Assembly: GCA_947311845.1 (NCBI GenBank)
Contig: CAMZMU010000107.1
Coordinates: 22,438,359-22,502,358, forward strand
Direction of reading: 5' to 3'
DNA: 64,000 nucleotides
Origin: Poa pratensis
Taxonomy: Eukaryota; Streptophyta; Magnoliopsida; Poales; Poaceae
Under the pieces are notes generated by a model. The model saw only the letters and a list, made by a program, of their open reading frames with translations. It was not told the origin of the DNA and ran no database searches. Below, piece after piece: positions 1 to 10,700 of this stretch. The position numbers and the translations under genes are program-made. The stretch's first letter is position 1, and each line of letters opens with the position of its first letter.

Positions 1-1771
1 ACCGGAGACCGTGGCGCAAACTGGAAACTTCACACGCCGCTTCCGTTTTGTTAGATTTTGGTGAGAAAATTGCACATAACACCACAGTTTGGTGCATTTG
101 TTGCACAAAAAACAGAATCAAAACACTTGTTGCAGTAAACCATAGTTTTTTGTCTAATCAGTTGCGACCAGTCTAAATAACTGATTTAGAGACTTAATAC
201 GTATATTACATGTGGGACCATAACTCTGTACCATATATTCCTCTCATACGATACACAGTCTTATTCCTCTCGACCAGCGCGTGACCCACACGAGAAAGGA
301 TATAGAGAACAAGTTGCAGCCTCGCAGGGAGCCGAGGGGAGCGGGGTGGACAGGAAGGGCATCGTACGGGGGACGGAGATGAGACCCTACCTCCGCCGCG
401 AGGTCGCTCGATTTTGACCCCAACTCGGTCTCTCCCCTCCCCCCCCCCCCAACCGCCGGGCTGGCCCACCCCAAAGGAGGGCTTAAGCTGCACCGCGTGT
501 GCCAGTCCCGGCCCTTTTCGCTTATGGATTCTTGTTCGTATTCATTGAACGAGAACTTTGTTTATATTCACTGAAGTACTTTTTTTGTGAAAAGTCAAAC
601 CAATCTATTGATCATCAACAAAGGTACAAAGAATTCCATAAGTAATATAAAATATAAATAAGTTTTCGGACCACCTAGCGACGACTACAAAAACTGAAGC
701 GAGCTGAAGGCGCGCCGCCGTCCTCACCCCTCCCTCACCGGAGTCGGGTAAGCCTTGTCGTAGTAGAGCTTGTTGTAGTAGACAGACAGGATGTCATGGT
801 GCTAAGGCCCCCAAGGGACCAGCGCACCAGAGCAGTAACCATCGCCAATGATGACAATCGTACATCGAAAGAGATAGACCTGCAACAACACGGACGAACA
901 CGAAAACAGACTGGATCCTAGGAGATCCGCCGGACACAGGCCTCCACGCGCGCTCCGCTGGCGCTAGGCGCACCGCCAGAGCGAGAATAGGACGGGGAGG
1001 ACCTTATTCTGACTTCAAGATGTATCCGCCGCCTCACCATCTTAAAGAAGACACTCTGAACAAACGACGGAAACCATCTAGCCGGCGAGAGGCCGTGATC
1101 CGCCACACCTCCAAGGACCTAAGGCCACCGGAGAAGGAGCAGATCGATGGCGTCGTCAACGAGGGGGGCACAACCCTAGATGGGTTTTAGGATTGCCTCG
1201 TCTCCTGCCTCACGTACGTACCGAGCTTCATTTCATTGAAGCACTTGTTGACATGAGAATAGGGGGTGTCCCTAGGTCAGTGATTGGGATGGAAGTTTGC
1301 GAGCGTATGTACGTGGGCCTTATGTGAAGATCGACATACAACGATAAAGTTGAAATATTGTCATTTTTAAATAGGTTTCAATCGTATTGTGTTTCGCAAA
1401 AAAAAAGGGTTTTAGTCAGCCAGGTGGAATGTGACCTAGTCCTATGTTTGGAGTGACGATGATGAAAGTGTCTCGACGAATGGATCCGATGATTTAGCCC
1501 CTAGAAGCTTCCCTTCTCTCTCGACAACATCCGGACCTGCAGTTTGGGGGCCAAATTTGGCAACCCCGGTTGGAGATGGTCTAAAATCCCATAGGTTGTA
1601 CTAGGAATCATAATCTGGTTGGCCGAAGACTGAAGTGAATTTATGCCAGCATTTCCATTTCAATGTTACGCAACGTGGGGTGCAGAGTCCTCTTCCGTTT
1701 CTTCCACATGTGAAGCTTGACAATGGAACTCGTGGCCCAAACAAGCCGCCTCAAATCTCGCCTACCGTTGC
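1..1771. other. Intergenic region upstream of the subtilase
   Basis: I see no supportable gene here. A C-run lies near 440-450. The stretch 690-1190 is moderately GC-rich and reads, on the minus strand, like decayed retroelement leader sequence, but I find no domain or boundary. The short open frames in this stretch have no recognisable motif and are probably chance. Confidence 0.4.
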
Positions 1772-1778
1772 TATATTA
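1772..1778 (+). promoter_or_regulatory. Probable TATA box of the subtilase gene
   Basis: TATATTA lies about 70 bp before the first in-frame ATG (1849) and 130 bp before the preferred ATG (1909). That would put transcription start near 1805 with a short leader. This is inferred from motif and spacing only. Confidence 0.5.
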
Positions 1779-1908
1779 GGCGTATCCACCCCGCAGACAC
1801 AAGTTTAGGACCCAAAGCAATCTCTAGTATGTGATCGGGAAGAACCATATGCACATTTTTCTTGGATCCCTTGGCCTCTTCCTCCGCAGCATTTTTGCTT
1901 CTTCTCCA

Positions 1909-4260
1909 ATGGATTACCCGGAGCGCTTAGCCGTCCTCCTCCTGGCCTCACTGCTGGCCGTCGTCGTTGCGCACAACGACACGGGCGAACACAAGAACTA
2001 CCTCGTCATCGTGCGCAGGCCGTACGAGTACGACCAGCATGTGTACGAGAACGTGTCGAGCTGGCACGCCTCGCTGCTGGCGTCCGTGTGCGATCAGGCC
2101 AAGGAGGAGCTCGAAGCCGACCCTGCCAACGCGCCGCGCCTCATCTACTCCTTCCGCAACGTCGTCAATGGCTTCTCCGCCCGCCTCACCCGAGACGAGA
2201 TCTACAAGATGACCCAGTCGGACTGGTTCGTCAAGGCCATCCCGGAGAAGACCTACCAGCTCATGACCACGCACACGCCACGGATGCTCGGGCTCACCGG
2301 CCCGATCTTCCACGCCGGCGTGTGGAACCGGAGCAACATGGGCGAGGGGATGATCATCGGTGTCCTCGACGGCGGCATCACCCCCGGGCACCCGTCATTC
2401 GACGGCGAGGGCATGCCGCCGCCGCCGGCCAAGTGGAAGGGCCGGTGCGACTTCAACAGCTCGGTGTGCAACAATAAGCTCATCGGTGCGCGGTCGTTCT
2501 TTGAGTCAGCGAGGTGGAGGTGGAAAGGGATCGACGATCCGGTGCTGCCCATCGACGACAGCGCGCACGGTACGCACACCTCGAGCACCGCGGCCGGCGC
2601 GTTCGTGCCGGGAGCCAACGCAATGGGCACTGGCAGGGGCACGGCGGCCGGCATGGCGCCCCGCGCGCACCTGGCGTTTTACCAGGTGTGCTTCGTGGGC
2701 AAGGGCTGCGACCGCGACGACATACTCGCGGCGATCGACGACGCCATGGATGACGGCGTCGACGTGCTGTCGATATCGCTCGGTGACGACTCTGCCGGAG
2801 ACTTCGCCGCCGACCCCATTTCACTCGGGGGATTCAGCAGCACCATGAGAGGCATCTTTGTCTGCACCGCGGCTGGGAACAACGGCCCTGACCCAGGGAC
2901 GGTTGCCAACGAGGCGCCGTGGCTGCTCACCGTGGGCGCGGCCACGACCGACCGTAGGTTCCTTGCCGATGTTAAGCTTGGCAACGGACTCGAGATCAAC
3001 GGTGAATCGTACTACCAGCCGAGCACCTACTTGAGCGTGCAGCGGCCGTTGGTAAGGGGGGACACCACCGCTGATGGAACGTGTTCGGACCAGAGCGTCC
3101 TAACGGCCGAGAAAGTCGGCGGGAAGATTGTGCTTTGCTACACCGGCGGTAACCTGACCAACCTCGACAAGGGGAGCATCCTGCACGACGCCGGAGCTGC
3201 CGCCATGATCATCGTTTCACCGGATTGGGCTGGCTCGGTGATCCAACCCAAAGCACATGCCCTCCCGGCGACGACGGTGGAGTACAAGTGGGGGGACAAG
3301 ATCGAGGCATACATGCATTCCACGCAGAACCCGACGGCTCGACTGGTCTTCAGGGGGACGGTGTTCGGCAACCGCGCGTCGCCGGTCGTGCCGTCATTCT
3401 CGTCGCGGGGCCCAAGCAGGCAAAACCCGGGGATTCTCAAGCCTGACATCACCGGCCCTGGAGTGAACATCATAGCCGGCGTCACCATGCCCGACGGACT
3501 GGCCCAGCCGCCCAACAAGCTGGCGTACAGGTTCGACATCATGTCCGGCACGTCCATGGCCGCGCCGCACATCAGCGGAATCGCCGCGCTGATAAAGAAA
3601 GCGCACCCGACGTGGTCGCCGGCGGCGATCAAGTCGGCCATGATGACGACGACAGACACGAGGGATCGGCGCCGGATGCCGATACTGGACCATGACGGCC
3701 CTCCGGCCAACATGTTTGCGCTCGGCGCCGGTTTCGTCAACCCCACGAGAGCCATGAACCCGGGACTGGTGTACAACCTCAGCGCCCTTGACTACATCCC
3801 CTACCTGTGTGGGCTCGGGTACAGCGACCACGAGGTGAACTCGATCATCCACCCGGCGCCACCCATGTCGTGCACGCAGGCACCGGTGGTCCTTCAGAAG
3901 GACCTCAACTACCCGTCCTTCACCGTTGTCCTAGACAAGGAGCCCTACGAAGTGAACGTCAGCCGCGCAGTGACAAACGTCGGGAACGGCAAGGCGGTGT
4001 ACGTGGCGTCCGTCGAGGTTCCAGCGACGCTATCGGTGACGGTGACGCCGGACAGGCTCAGGTTCACGAAGGTGAACCAAGTGCAGGCTTTCACCATGAC
4101 CGTCAGGAGCAAGAACGGGCAGCTGAAGAAGCGCATCACGGAAGGGCACCTCAAGTGGGTCTCGCCGAAGCACGTCGTGCATAGTCCGATCGTCGTGTCC
4201 TCGAAGAAGTTCTTCCAGAACCAGAAGAACACGACGAGTATGGATCACCACACGGGTTGA
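1909..4260 (+). CDS. Subtilisin-like serine protease (plant subtilase, S8A)
   Basis: Single-exon gene for a secreted serine endopeptidase that should act in the apoplast on peptide or protein substrates. I prefer the ATG at 1909 (783 aa) because it begins directly with a signal peptide (charged MDYPER, then a Leu/Ala/Val-rich core, cleavage near AHND). The in-frame ATG at 1849 would add 20 residues in front of the signal. Domains in order: inhibitor I9 prodomain about residues 30-118; catalytic Asp154 in VLDGGI; His220 in HGTHTS; oxyanion Asn324 in AAGNNGP; a PA-type insertion about 360-480; catalytic Ser549 in GTSMAAPH; C-terminal fibronectin-III-like domain about 660-765. The length is normal for the family and all catalytic residues are present. 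The substrate cannot be told from sequence. A hAT transposon begins 34 bp after the stop, behind its 8-bp target duplication, so the 3' UTR is probably transposon-derived. Confidence 0.95.
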   Translation: MDYPERLAVLLLASLLAVVVAHNDTGEHKNYLVIVRRPYEYDQHVYENVSSWHASLLASVCDQAKEELEADPANAPRLIYSFRNVVNGFSARLTRDEIYKMTQSDWFVKAIPEKTYQLMTTHTPRMLGLTGPIFHAGVWNRSNMGEGMIIGVLDGGITPGHPSFDGEGMPPPPAKWKGRCDFNSSVCNNKLIGARSFFESARWRWKGIDDPVLPIDDSAHGTHTSSTAAGAFVPGANAMGTGRGTAAGMAPRAHLAFYQVCFVGKGCDRDDILAAIDDAMDDGVDVLSISLGDDSAGDFAADPISLGGFSSTMRGIFVCTAAGNNGPDPGTVANEAPWLLTVGAATTDRRFLADVKLGNGLEINGESYYQPSTYLSVQRPLVRGDTTADGTCSDQSVLTAEKVGGKIVLCYTGGNLTNLDKGSILHDAGAAAMIIVSPDWAGSVIQPKAHALPATTVEYKWGDKIEAYMHSTQNPTARLVFRGTVFGNRASPVVPSFSSRGPSRQNPGILKPDITGPGVNIIAGVTMPDGLAQPPNKLAYRFDIMSGTSMAAPHISGIAALIKKAHPTWSPAAIKSAMMTTTDTRDRRRMPILDHDGPPANMFALGAGFVNPTRAMNPGLVYNLSALDYIPYLCGLGYSDHEVNSIIHPAPPMSCTQAPVVLQKDLNYPSFTVVLDKEPYEVNVSRAVTNVGNGKAVYVASVEVPATLSVTVTPDRLRFTKVNQVQAFTMTVRSKNGQLKKRITEGHLKWVSPKHVVHSPIVVSSKKFFQNQKNTTSMDHHTG

Positions 4261-4648
4261 TTCACTAATTTGCCGGCATGTGCGTAGCGTAGGCATAGTT
4301 TAAAATAGCCGGCTATTGCATTTAGCCCTGGCGATTTCAGAAGCTATGAAAGGCTATAGCCGAACTATAGCGGGCTATGGCCTTATAGCCGTTTTGATAA
4401 ATAATGATAAAAATTTCAAATTTGGGTAGCATATATTCATATATATCAATAATTTACTGATGCATAACATATTAACATAGTCACATAAGAGATACAAATA
4501 ACCAGGAGTATTATGTCAACATATTACAACATTGAGTAGCAGCAATTCAGTACATCGTTTTGACAAAATATTCATAACCATCAAAATCAATTAGCATGTA
4601 GCAAAAGCAAGTTCTTTTTTTTTTTTTTTGCGGATAAACTTCGGGATT

Positions 4649-5224
4649 TTATTCCAACACAATAGAGTTACAATCAGCTAACACAAACTGTTCAACAAGA
4701 TCTGGCATATGGAACACCACACCGGCGGAGCTCCCCCCAGTCCTTCCAAAGTTAGCTAAACAATCGGCAACTCTATTTTGTTCCCTAGAAATTTTCATAA
4801 AACTAAAATCCCGAAGACTAAGCAGACGTTTCACTTCAGCTATCAGATGACCATATACCGATCGGTCTATAGATGGATTCTGACTTGCAGCAATAGCCGA
4901 GGCACAATCAGATTGGATGACAACAGGCGTGCCACACCACTCTAGAGCTAGAGCTATCCCTTCCCTGATCGCCTCAATTTCTGCCTCCATAGCATCATTA
5001 CAGTGGGGTAAGAATCTATAAGCTGAAAATATTACTGCACCATTTGAATTTCTGAGAATCATCCCAGTACCACCATTTCCTTCGGAATCAAATGATCCAT
5101 CCACCGATAGAGCAGAAACTTCAGGGCTAGGATTTGGCCAGACCATATTGATTTTCTTTATAACACCGCCAGATGGTTTTGGAACTGTCACACATGGAGC
5201 TTTCCCTTTGATTATTTCCATCAC
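4649..5224 (-). pseudogene. LINE ORF2 fragment, RNase H domain
   Basis: 191-residue frame with a plant-type RNase H fold. The acidic residues expected for catalysis are present in VDGSFD, MEAEIEAI, IQSDC and the closing RVADCLA. It degrades RNA in RNA-DNA hybrids in intact LINEs. Here it is disconnected from the upstream frame by a frameshift and lacks its own promoter, so it is unlikely to be expressed as an enzyme. Confidence 0.85.
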
Positions 5225-5814
5225 AGACTGTTGTCGTAATTGAAACAGAGTATCAAGTAACTACAAAGGTATCTCTTGGTTATACTCGGCGGAGGAACCA
5301 ACTTAGCATGGGTTAAATCATTCCGTAACTGCCAAATCCTCCACATCATCATGACGATCATACTCCTCGTTTGTTCCGGCCGTGTATCAAGAAGATCGAA
5401 CAACCATTCATGTCCAGTATTCATCACTGTTTCTTTGGATGGGATCATCCACACATCAGACATACACTCCCAAATTGCTGCTGCGTGTGTACATGCTACT
5501 AAGGCATGAAACGAGTCCTCATCAGTGATACCACATAGGGGACATGTGCTCAGGACGTCCAAATGACGCTGGTTCATGCACTTGTTCGTAGGTAGCGCAC
5601 CTACAATGATCTTCCACGCAAAGATCTTCATCTTTTGTGGTAACGGCAGCTTCCACACCATACGCCAAGCCGGTCTCTCACCATCTGGTCTTGAACTAGA
5701 AGCTCCAGCTGATACAACATCTACATGGTTCGAAACCGCAAGGTGGTAGGCACTGCGAACCGTAAAGTTGCCAGACTTTTCAGGTTGCCAAGCCAAGAAA
5801 TCATTTTGTCTCAA
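5221..5814 (-). pseudogene. LINE ORF2 fragment, zf-RVT domain
   Basis: The open frame encodes the C-terminal zinc-binding region found after plant LINE reverse transcriptases: FTVRSAYHLA near the start, then WKLPLPQKMKIFAWK, then a CPLCG plus Cys-His cluster (STCPLCGITDEDSFHALVAC). It stops at 5221 and the RNase H frame restarts one frame over, so ORF2 is frameshifted as well as truncated at the 5' end. Confidence 0.85.
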
Positions 5815-6411
5815 TGGTGAGGTACGAATTTTTAAAATAGCAAAAGCAAGTTCAGGATATAATTATGTCCATATATTACATGGCAACAATATCATATGGG
5901 TTGAGTTTGGCTCTGATATATGGCCGAGCGGAGCCGAAAGTTTAGCGGCTAAGGGGCTAAATCGGGGCTAAATCAGTTTAGCCGGGCTATTAGCGGCTAT
6001 TATCACTTTAGCCTATGAAGGTCACAGCCGTAGCCCCAAACCTCTCGTAAGGCTATAGCCGGGCTATAGCTGGGCTATAGCCGGCTATTTAAAACTTTGA
6101 GCGTAGGTGATTACTTCGTTAGCGTTTAGCTTCGATCTTGAGGCCGTACGGTGGATTTGGAACACGAAGTTCTGAAGAGTACGTAGATGTACTGTATAAG
6201 TTCATGAATTGCCTTGGTGAAAGTTTTGGTAGCTGAAACTCTACTGAGGCATGAACCATACAACTGCAAAGGGGCGTAGAATGTATTCTAGATGTACTTT
6301 TGTTTGTTCTGTATGTACCCTTTTTTCGTGAAAACGCAAAAGCTTTATGTTTCGATTCATTGATAGAAAAAGGTTTTTGTACAAGTCCTAGAAAGGACCA
6401 ACACCCCACCA

Positions 6412-6672
6412 TACTCCTCTGTCCCAAATTATTCTGCGTTTTGGATTTGGTTAAAGTTTTGACTTTTCAAAGTTTGACCAAACATATAGAGAAAAATATC
6501 AACATCTAGAATATGGAATAGATATAATACGGTTATAAATTTTATGGCGATTCCAAGAATATTTATTTTTTATTATAAATATTAATATTTTTTGACATAT
6601 ATTTAGTCAAAGTTTACAAACATTGACTTTGACTAAACCCAGAACGCAGGGTAATTTGGGACAGAGGGAGTA
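6412..6672. mobile_element. Stowaway-type MITE (Tc1/mariner)
   Basis: The left end reads TACTCCTCTGTCCCAAATTA and the right end TAATTTGGGACAGAGGGAGTA, inverted copies of each other. The TA at both ends is the duplicated target. Size 261 bp, AT-rich and non-coding. Confidence 0.9.
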
Positions 6673-6687
6673 CAATTCACCCACACT

Positions 6688-6811
6688 CAATGTTTTCGTT
6701 ACTCAAGCCGACATTCTCGCTTGGATTTTCGGGGCATTGGATTCTCACCAATGTTTTCGTGGCATTGGATTCTCACCAATGTTTTCGTTACTCAAGCCGA
6801 CATTCTCGCTT
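6688..6811. repeat. Short overlapping direct repeats
   Basis: A 35-bp unit beginning CAATGTTTTCGTTACTCAAG occurs at 6688-6722 and 6777-6811. Between them a 28-bp unit beginning GGCATTGGATTCTCACCAAT is repeated back to back (6734-6761 and 6762-6789). No coding role is evident. Confidence 0.75.
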
Positions 6812-6904
6812 CCGCTTCGTCAACGCCCCCTTTCGCGGTTGCTTCCCTCTAAGGCGGAACGCTCCCCTACCGGTGCATTTTGACATCCCACAGATTCGGC
6901 AGAT

Positions 6905-7190
6905 TGCTTAGCCCCGTTCATCTTCAGCGCAAGGGCGCTCGTCGTCCGCGTAGAGCGACACGGATGTCACCAGCTCCAGGCGTGCAAGACGCCTAAGAAT
7001 TCCATACTCCATGGCCTTCCCCAACACCCTGTTAAGCGTGTTCATGACTAACACGAATAACAAGTCGACGACAAGGGATCACCTTGTCTCAGGCCCCTCC
7101 TATGCCAGATTGCCCGGGAGGGGGCTGGCTCGCCATTAAGCATCGCCCTAGTGCTCGCTGTAGACAGGAGGATCGGGATAAGTTTGCAGG
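6905..7190 (-). pseudogene. Decayed LINE reverse transcriptase relic
   Basis: Read on the minus strand with frame changes, this stretch shows conserved plant-LINE RT motifs in the right order: an LSTASTRAMLNGEP-like segment, HRRGLRQGDPLS, then LLFVLVMNTLNRVL, then SLYADD (the catalytic YxDD box) near 6945-6960. At least one frameshift falls just after the QGDPLS box. No boundary, tail or TSD was found. It is distinct from the LINE at 4615. Confidence 0.8.
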
Positions 7191-7702
7191 TTCTGTATGT
7201 ACCCTACTAAGACTGTAAATATCCGTTAAGGAATACGAATATTGTAGATTTGGACTTGAGTGTATTTTTCTTGGGAAAAGCTTAAGTCCTGAGTCCGCAC
7301 TGCTCTTGTGTGAGTGTGATGCTGCAAGTGGCCAAGATAAAGTCCTGATCAACTTCTTCAAACCTTGCCCGAAAACCGAAGCTTCGATGAGGCAGGCCGA
7401 GTCGTACTCCACGCTCGCGCAATAGGACGCTCCTTGCTACTTGCCTCAAACTCCATTGACCGATATCTCGACATCGACATACCTCCATTCAAAAAAAAAA
7501 GTGAAGACATCGGCCTGTCCCAGAAGACGGTTGACCTGAAGTCTTGAAGCAGTTACAAAAACCCCCAAGTTGGCTTCGACCCAGCCACTTCCACCGAATT
7601 TCCTCCGGCATCTCCGGCCGATTCCTCAGAGCGGCAAGCCGGCAACGCGCTTAGGCATAGCACCCGACCGCGCCGTTCTTCATAACATCGGAATCAACGG
7701 CC
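7191..7702. other. Region upstream of the U-box kinase start
   Basis: I see no gene or clear transposon. The part just before 7703 (pyrimidine-rich, from about 7570) probably holds the 5' UTR of the U-box kinase. No convincing TATA box was identified. Confidence 0.4.
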
Positions 7703-10700
7703 ATGGAGGCAGTCGCACCTCACAGGCGGTGGGACACGTCAGGAAGCGGTTCGCAGTACAGCTTCAGGACATCGGTGAGCAGCCTCATGGACATGGGCGA
7801 TGAGATCATGGAGGTGACACATGCTGGCGGCGAGGTGGCGGAGGCGAGCCAGGCTGCTCACGAAAAGGTGTTCGTGGCCGTCGCCGAGGAGTTCAAGCGC
7901 GGGAAGAGCGCCCTGCAGTGGGCGCTGCAGAACCTGGCCAAGGACGGCGCACATGTCGTGGTAGCTCACGTCCACCGCCCCGCGCAGATGATCCCCATGA
8001 GTAAGGCCTCCTTGTCTGGGTTATTTCCACCATGAATTTCTCTCGAGGAAGGAAGGTATCCGCTGAAACCAGATGCCGATACCATTTTGATTCCTATTGA
8101 GTGCATTGTTTATTTGTCAAACAAGTGGATGTTATTTTGTTTGCATTTTGCTTGGGCCAACAGAAAGCCGAGCCAATGCTTGACTTTGACTTTGTACAGT
8201 CCAAACGATAGGGCTCTCTTATTTTGTCATTTTACATCTCTTTAAGCTTAAGGTCAGAGCCAATGTCGCCAGCTTAAAGAATGTTTTGGGAGCATACCTC
8301 GGTTGGTGCGTAATCAGTCTCCACTCTCCAGTAGCTAATATCTTGTTTTTCACTGCTGCAAAAACAAACTCCACCTGCCTCTGTGCGCCAAGTTTAAGTT
8401 CAGTCGCACAGTTAACTTTCTTATGAAAACTCCCCATTTGGTGTCAATCTAGCATTATTGATACACAGGGTAGCAGCATGCATAAATATTCGCAAAAAAA
8501 ATTAAATGAAAAAAATGAATCCTACATTTCTGCAGTCACAAACTCGCACATGGCCTATTTTGCTTAACAGGATTTGTCTTTATCACCTTGTGAACCCATT
8601 GTATTTCTGTTATTCCAGTGGGAGCAAAAGTTCATTATACCAAGATGAATACAGAACAGGTCAAGGAACACAGAAAGTACGAGCTAGAAAAGGCATTGGG
8701 AAAACTAGATGAATATGTTGTGCTATGCACAAGGCTCAAGGTTCTTCTTCCCTACATCTGCTTTCTCTGTTTCGTAAAAACCAAATAAGGCAACATATTG
8801 TACATCCGGGGTTTGGTTCAGGCATAGAATCAACATGAAATTATATGCGGATTTTATATATTATATGGTGCAGTCATGGAGTGTTGCTGCAAATCAAAAT
8901 GTAAAATTAACTTCAAACTCGGAGTGTGTAGAAATATAAAAATGTATAATTTTTCTTGTCACTCTGATGACCTAATTGATTTTTATTTTCAAGGTTTAGA
9001 CATAGGTAGAGTAATCCGTAAGTTCAGGAAGAATTTATTTTGGATTTCTATTCATGTTTATGTCTCAGCCGGCTAGATTGCATGAGTACAACCTAAGGAT
9101 GGGCTGTGCCTAATACCTAATCCTACCCACCAAATAATTTCCAAAAAAACAACCAGTATGAACTCGTCAAATAAGAGAATTTAAGAAGTATGTATGTATC
9201 CTGATTGCATAATTAGCTTTTATCATTTTGCTATCATAGGTCAGCTGTGAGAAAATAATAATTGAGAACGATGATGTTGCTAAAGGACTTGAGGAGCTTA
9301 TAACCCTTCATGGCATCACCAAGCTAGTCATGGGAGCAGTATCAGACAGACATTACTCAAAGTACGGATCAAACACCTGATAGTTATCTTAACATGCCCT
9401 ATTTTGATAGTTTTGATCTGCAAAATATTATCATAACGAAGTGATACACATTATTATCCCACGCACTACATATTTAAATTGTGGCGCAAATTTGTTTTGT
9501 TCCTGATTTGCACCAATCCATGTATGTAACTAGTAAGAAATGAGAAAAAAACAGGCATTTTACGGTTTCAAACATAACAATGTCCTGCAATTGTAGGAAA
9601 CTGAAAGCACCAAAGTCCAAGACATCACTCAGACTGATGGAGGCAGGAGCCCCATCATGTAAGATATGGTTTACATGTAAAGGACAACTGATATGTACCA
9701 GGTAAGCTTAAGCCACCAGCCTAAAAAAGATAGGTGGATTAGTTTTCTACAGTATTATATTAATCGCAGTACAGTGCATTGAACAACATATGAAAATGTG
9801 TTAACATTTACCTGCCAATGGTTCAATGCTGCAGGGATGCAAACACAGCCGTTCTTATGATACCGCCATCGCCCGCAAGCACAGTTGCATCATCATTATC
9901 AGCAAGCAGCATTTCCAGCCATATGAGATCAGTCAGGACTCACCAATCAGAGAGTGAAGCACCAAGCTCAAATGGAAGTCCATGGCAGGATCTGAACAGA
10001 TCGAGATCAGACATGACACAGCATCCCTCTCGAGAAGCTGGCGGTCCACCATCTCAGCTATTTGAACCTTTGGAACTCAATACGAATGGCAGGCCGACAA
10101 GAACAACATTGAGTTCTATGGATTCATGGGATGAATATGGGAGGAGATCGCAAGGCTCCTGGTACAATTTATCAAGGAATGATGATGGAATCAGTGTCTC
10201 TGGATCAGCAATGCGTCCTCCAACGCACGAGTCTGATGATGACCATTTTTCACCTCCACATGAGATCGTATGTACCCCCTACTGTCTCACAGGAATAATA
10301 ACCTACGAAATAACTTCACCTAGTTTTTTTTTAACGAAATAACTTCACCTAGAGAAATGCAACACATAACTGATGTGTTTGTGCCATACAGGAGAGTCTA
10401 GGTGCTGATGCAGATATTTACAGTAGACTTGAAGAGGCTCTCTGCGAATCTCAAGAATCGAAGAAAGAAGTGTTTGAAGAATCAACCAAGCGCCGAAAAG
10501 CAGAACTTGATCTGCTTTCAGCTCTTCAAAAGGTAATTGGTTCTGCTTCAAAGAACAAGCGTAATTCAGTTATTTTAAAGTGCATAATTCAGATTGTAAA
10601 GCGTCTGAACAAAACCATCTGAAGACAAGCTACTCTTACAGGCTAAGGAGCTGGAGAAGTTGTATCATCACGAGATAAGACAGCGGAGAACAATCGAGGA

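Larger units (their letters stand above)
4615..5837 (-). mobile_element. 5'-truncated LINE nested in the hAT element
   Basis: Minus-strand non-LTR retrotransposon 3' end. A run of 15 T (4615-4629) is its poly(A) tail. It is bracketed by a perfect 16-bp target duplication, TAGCAAAAGCAAGTTC, at 4599-4614 and 5838-5853. It carries only the zinc-finger (zf-RVT) and RNase H parts of ORF2; the endonuclease and RT are missing through 5' truncation. It must have inserted after the hAT element, since both halves of the hAT are outside its TSD. Confidence 0.93.
4294..6099. mobile_element. Non-autonomous hAT-type element with 8-bp TSD
   Basis: The element starts CATAGTTTAAAATAGCCGGC and ends with the near-perfect inverse (GCCGGCTATTTAAAACTTTG). 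It is flanked by perfect 8-bp duplications AGCGTAGG at 4286-4293 and 6100-6107. CA..TG-type ends plus an 8-bp TSD are the hAT signature. Both subterminal regions are packed with short GGCTATAGCC/TTTAGCC repeats, as expected for transposase-binding arrays. There is no transposase. Without the LINE nested inside it, the element is about 0.57 kb. Confidence 0.88.

Noticed and set aside
206..493. Minus-strand frames near the left edge
   Set aside because: Low-complexity Gly/Arg composition over a C-run, no motif, no flanking gene signals.
1831..1908. An N-terminal extension of the subtilase starting at GTG 1831 or ATG 1849
   Set aside because: GTG is not an expected plant start, and the ATG at 1909 gives a standard signal peptide; 1849 remains possible but puts the signal peptide internal.
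1948..4296. Several long antisense and shifted frames across the subtilase
   Set aside because: They are shadows of a GC-rich single-exon coding sequence; none has a recognisable domain.
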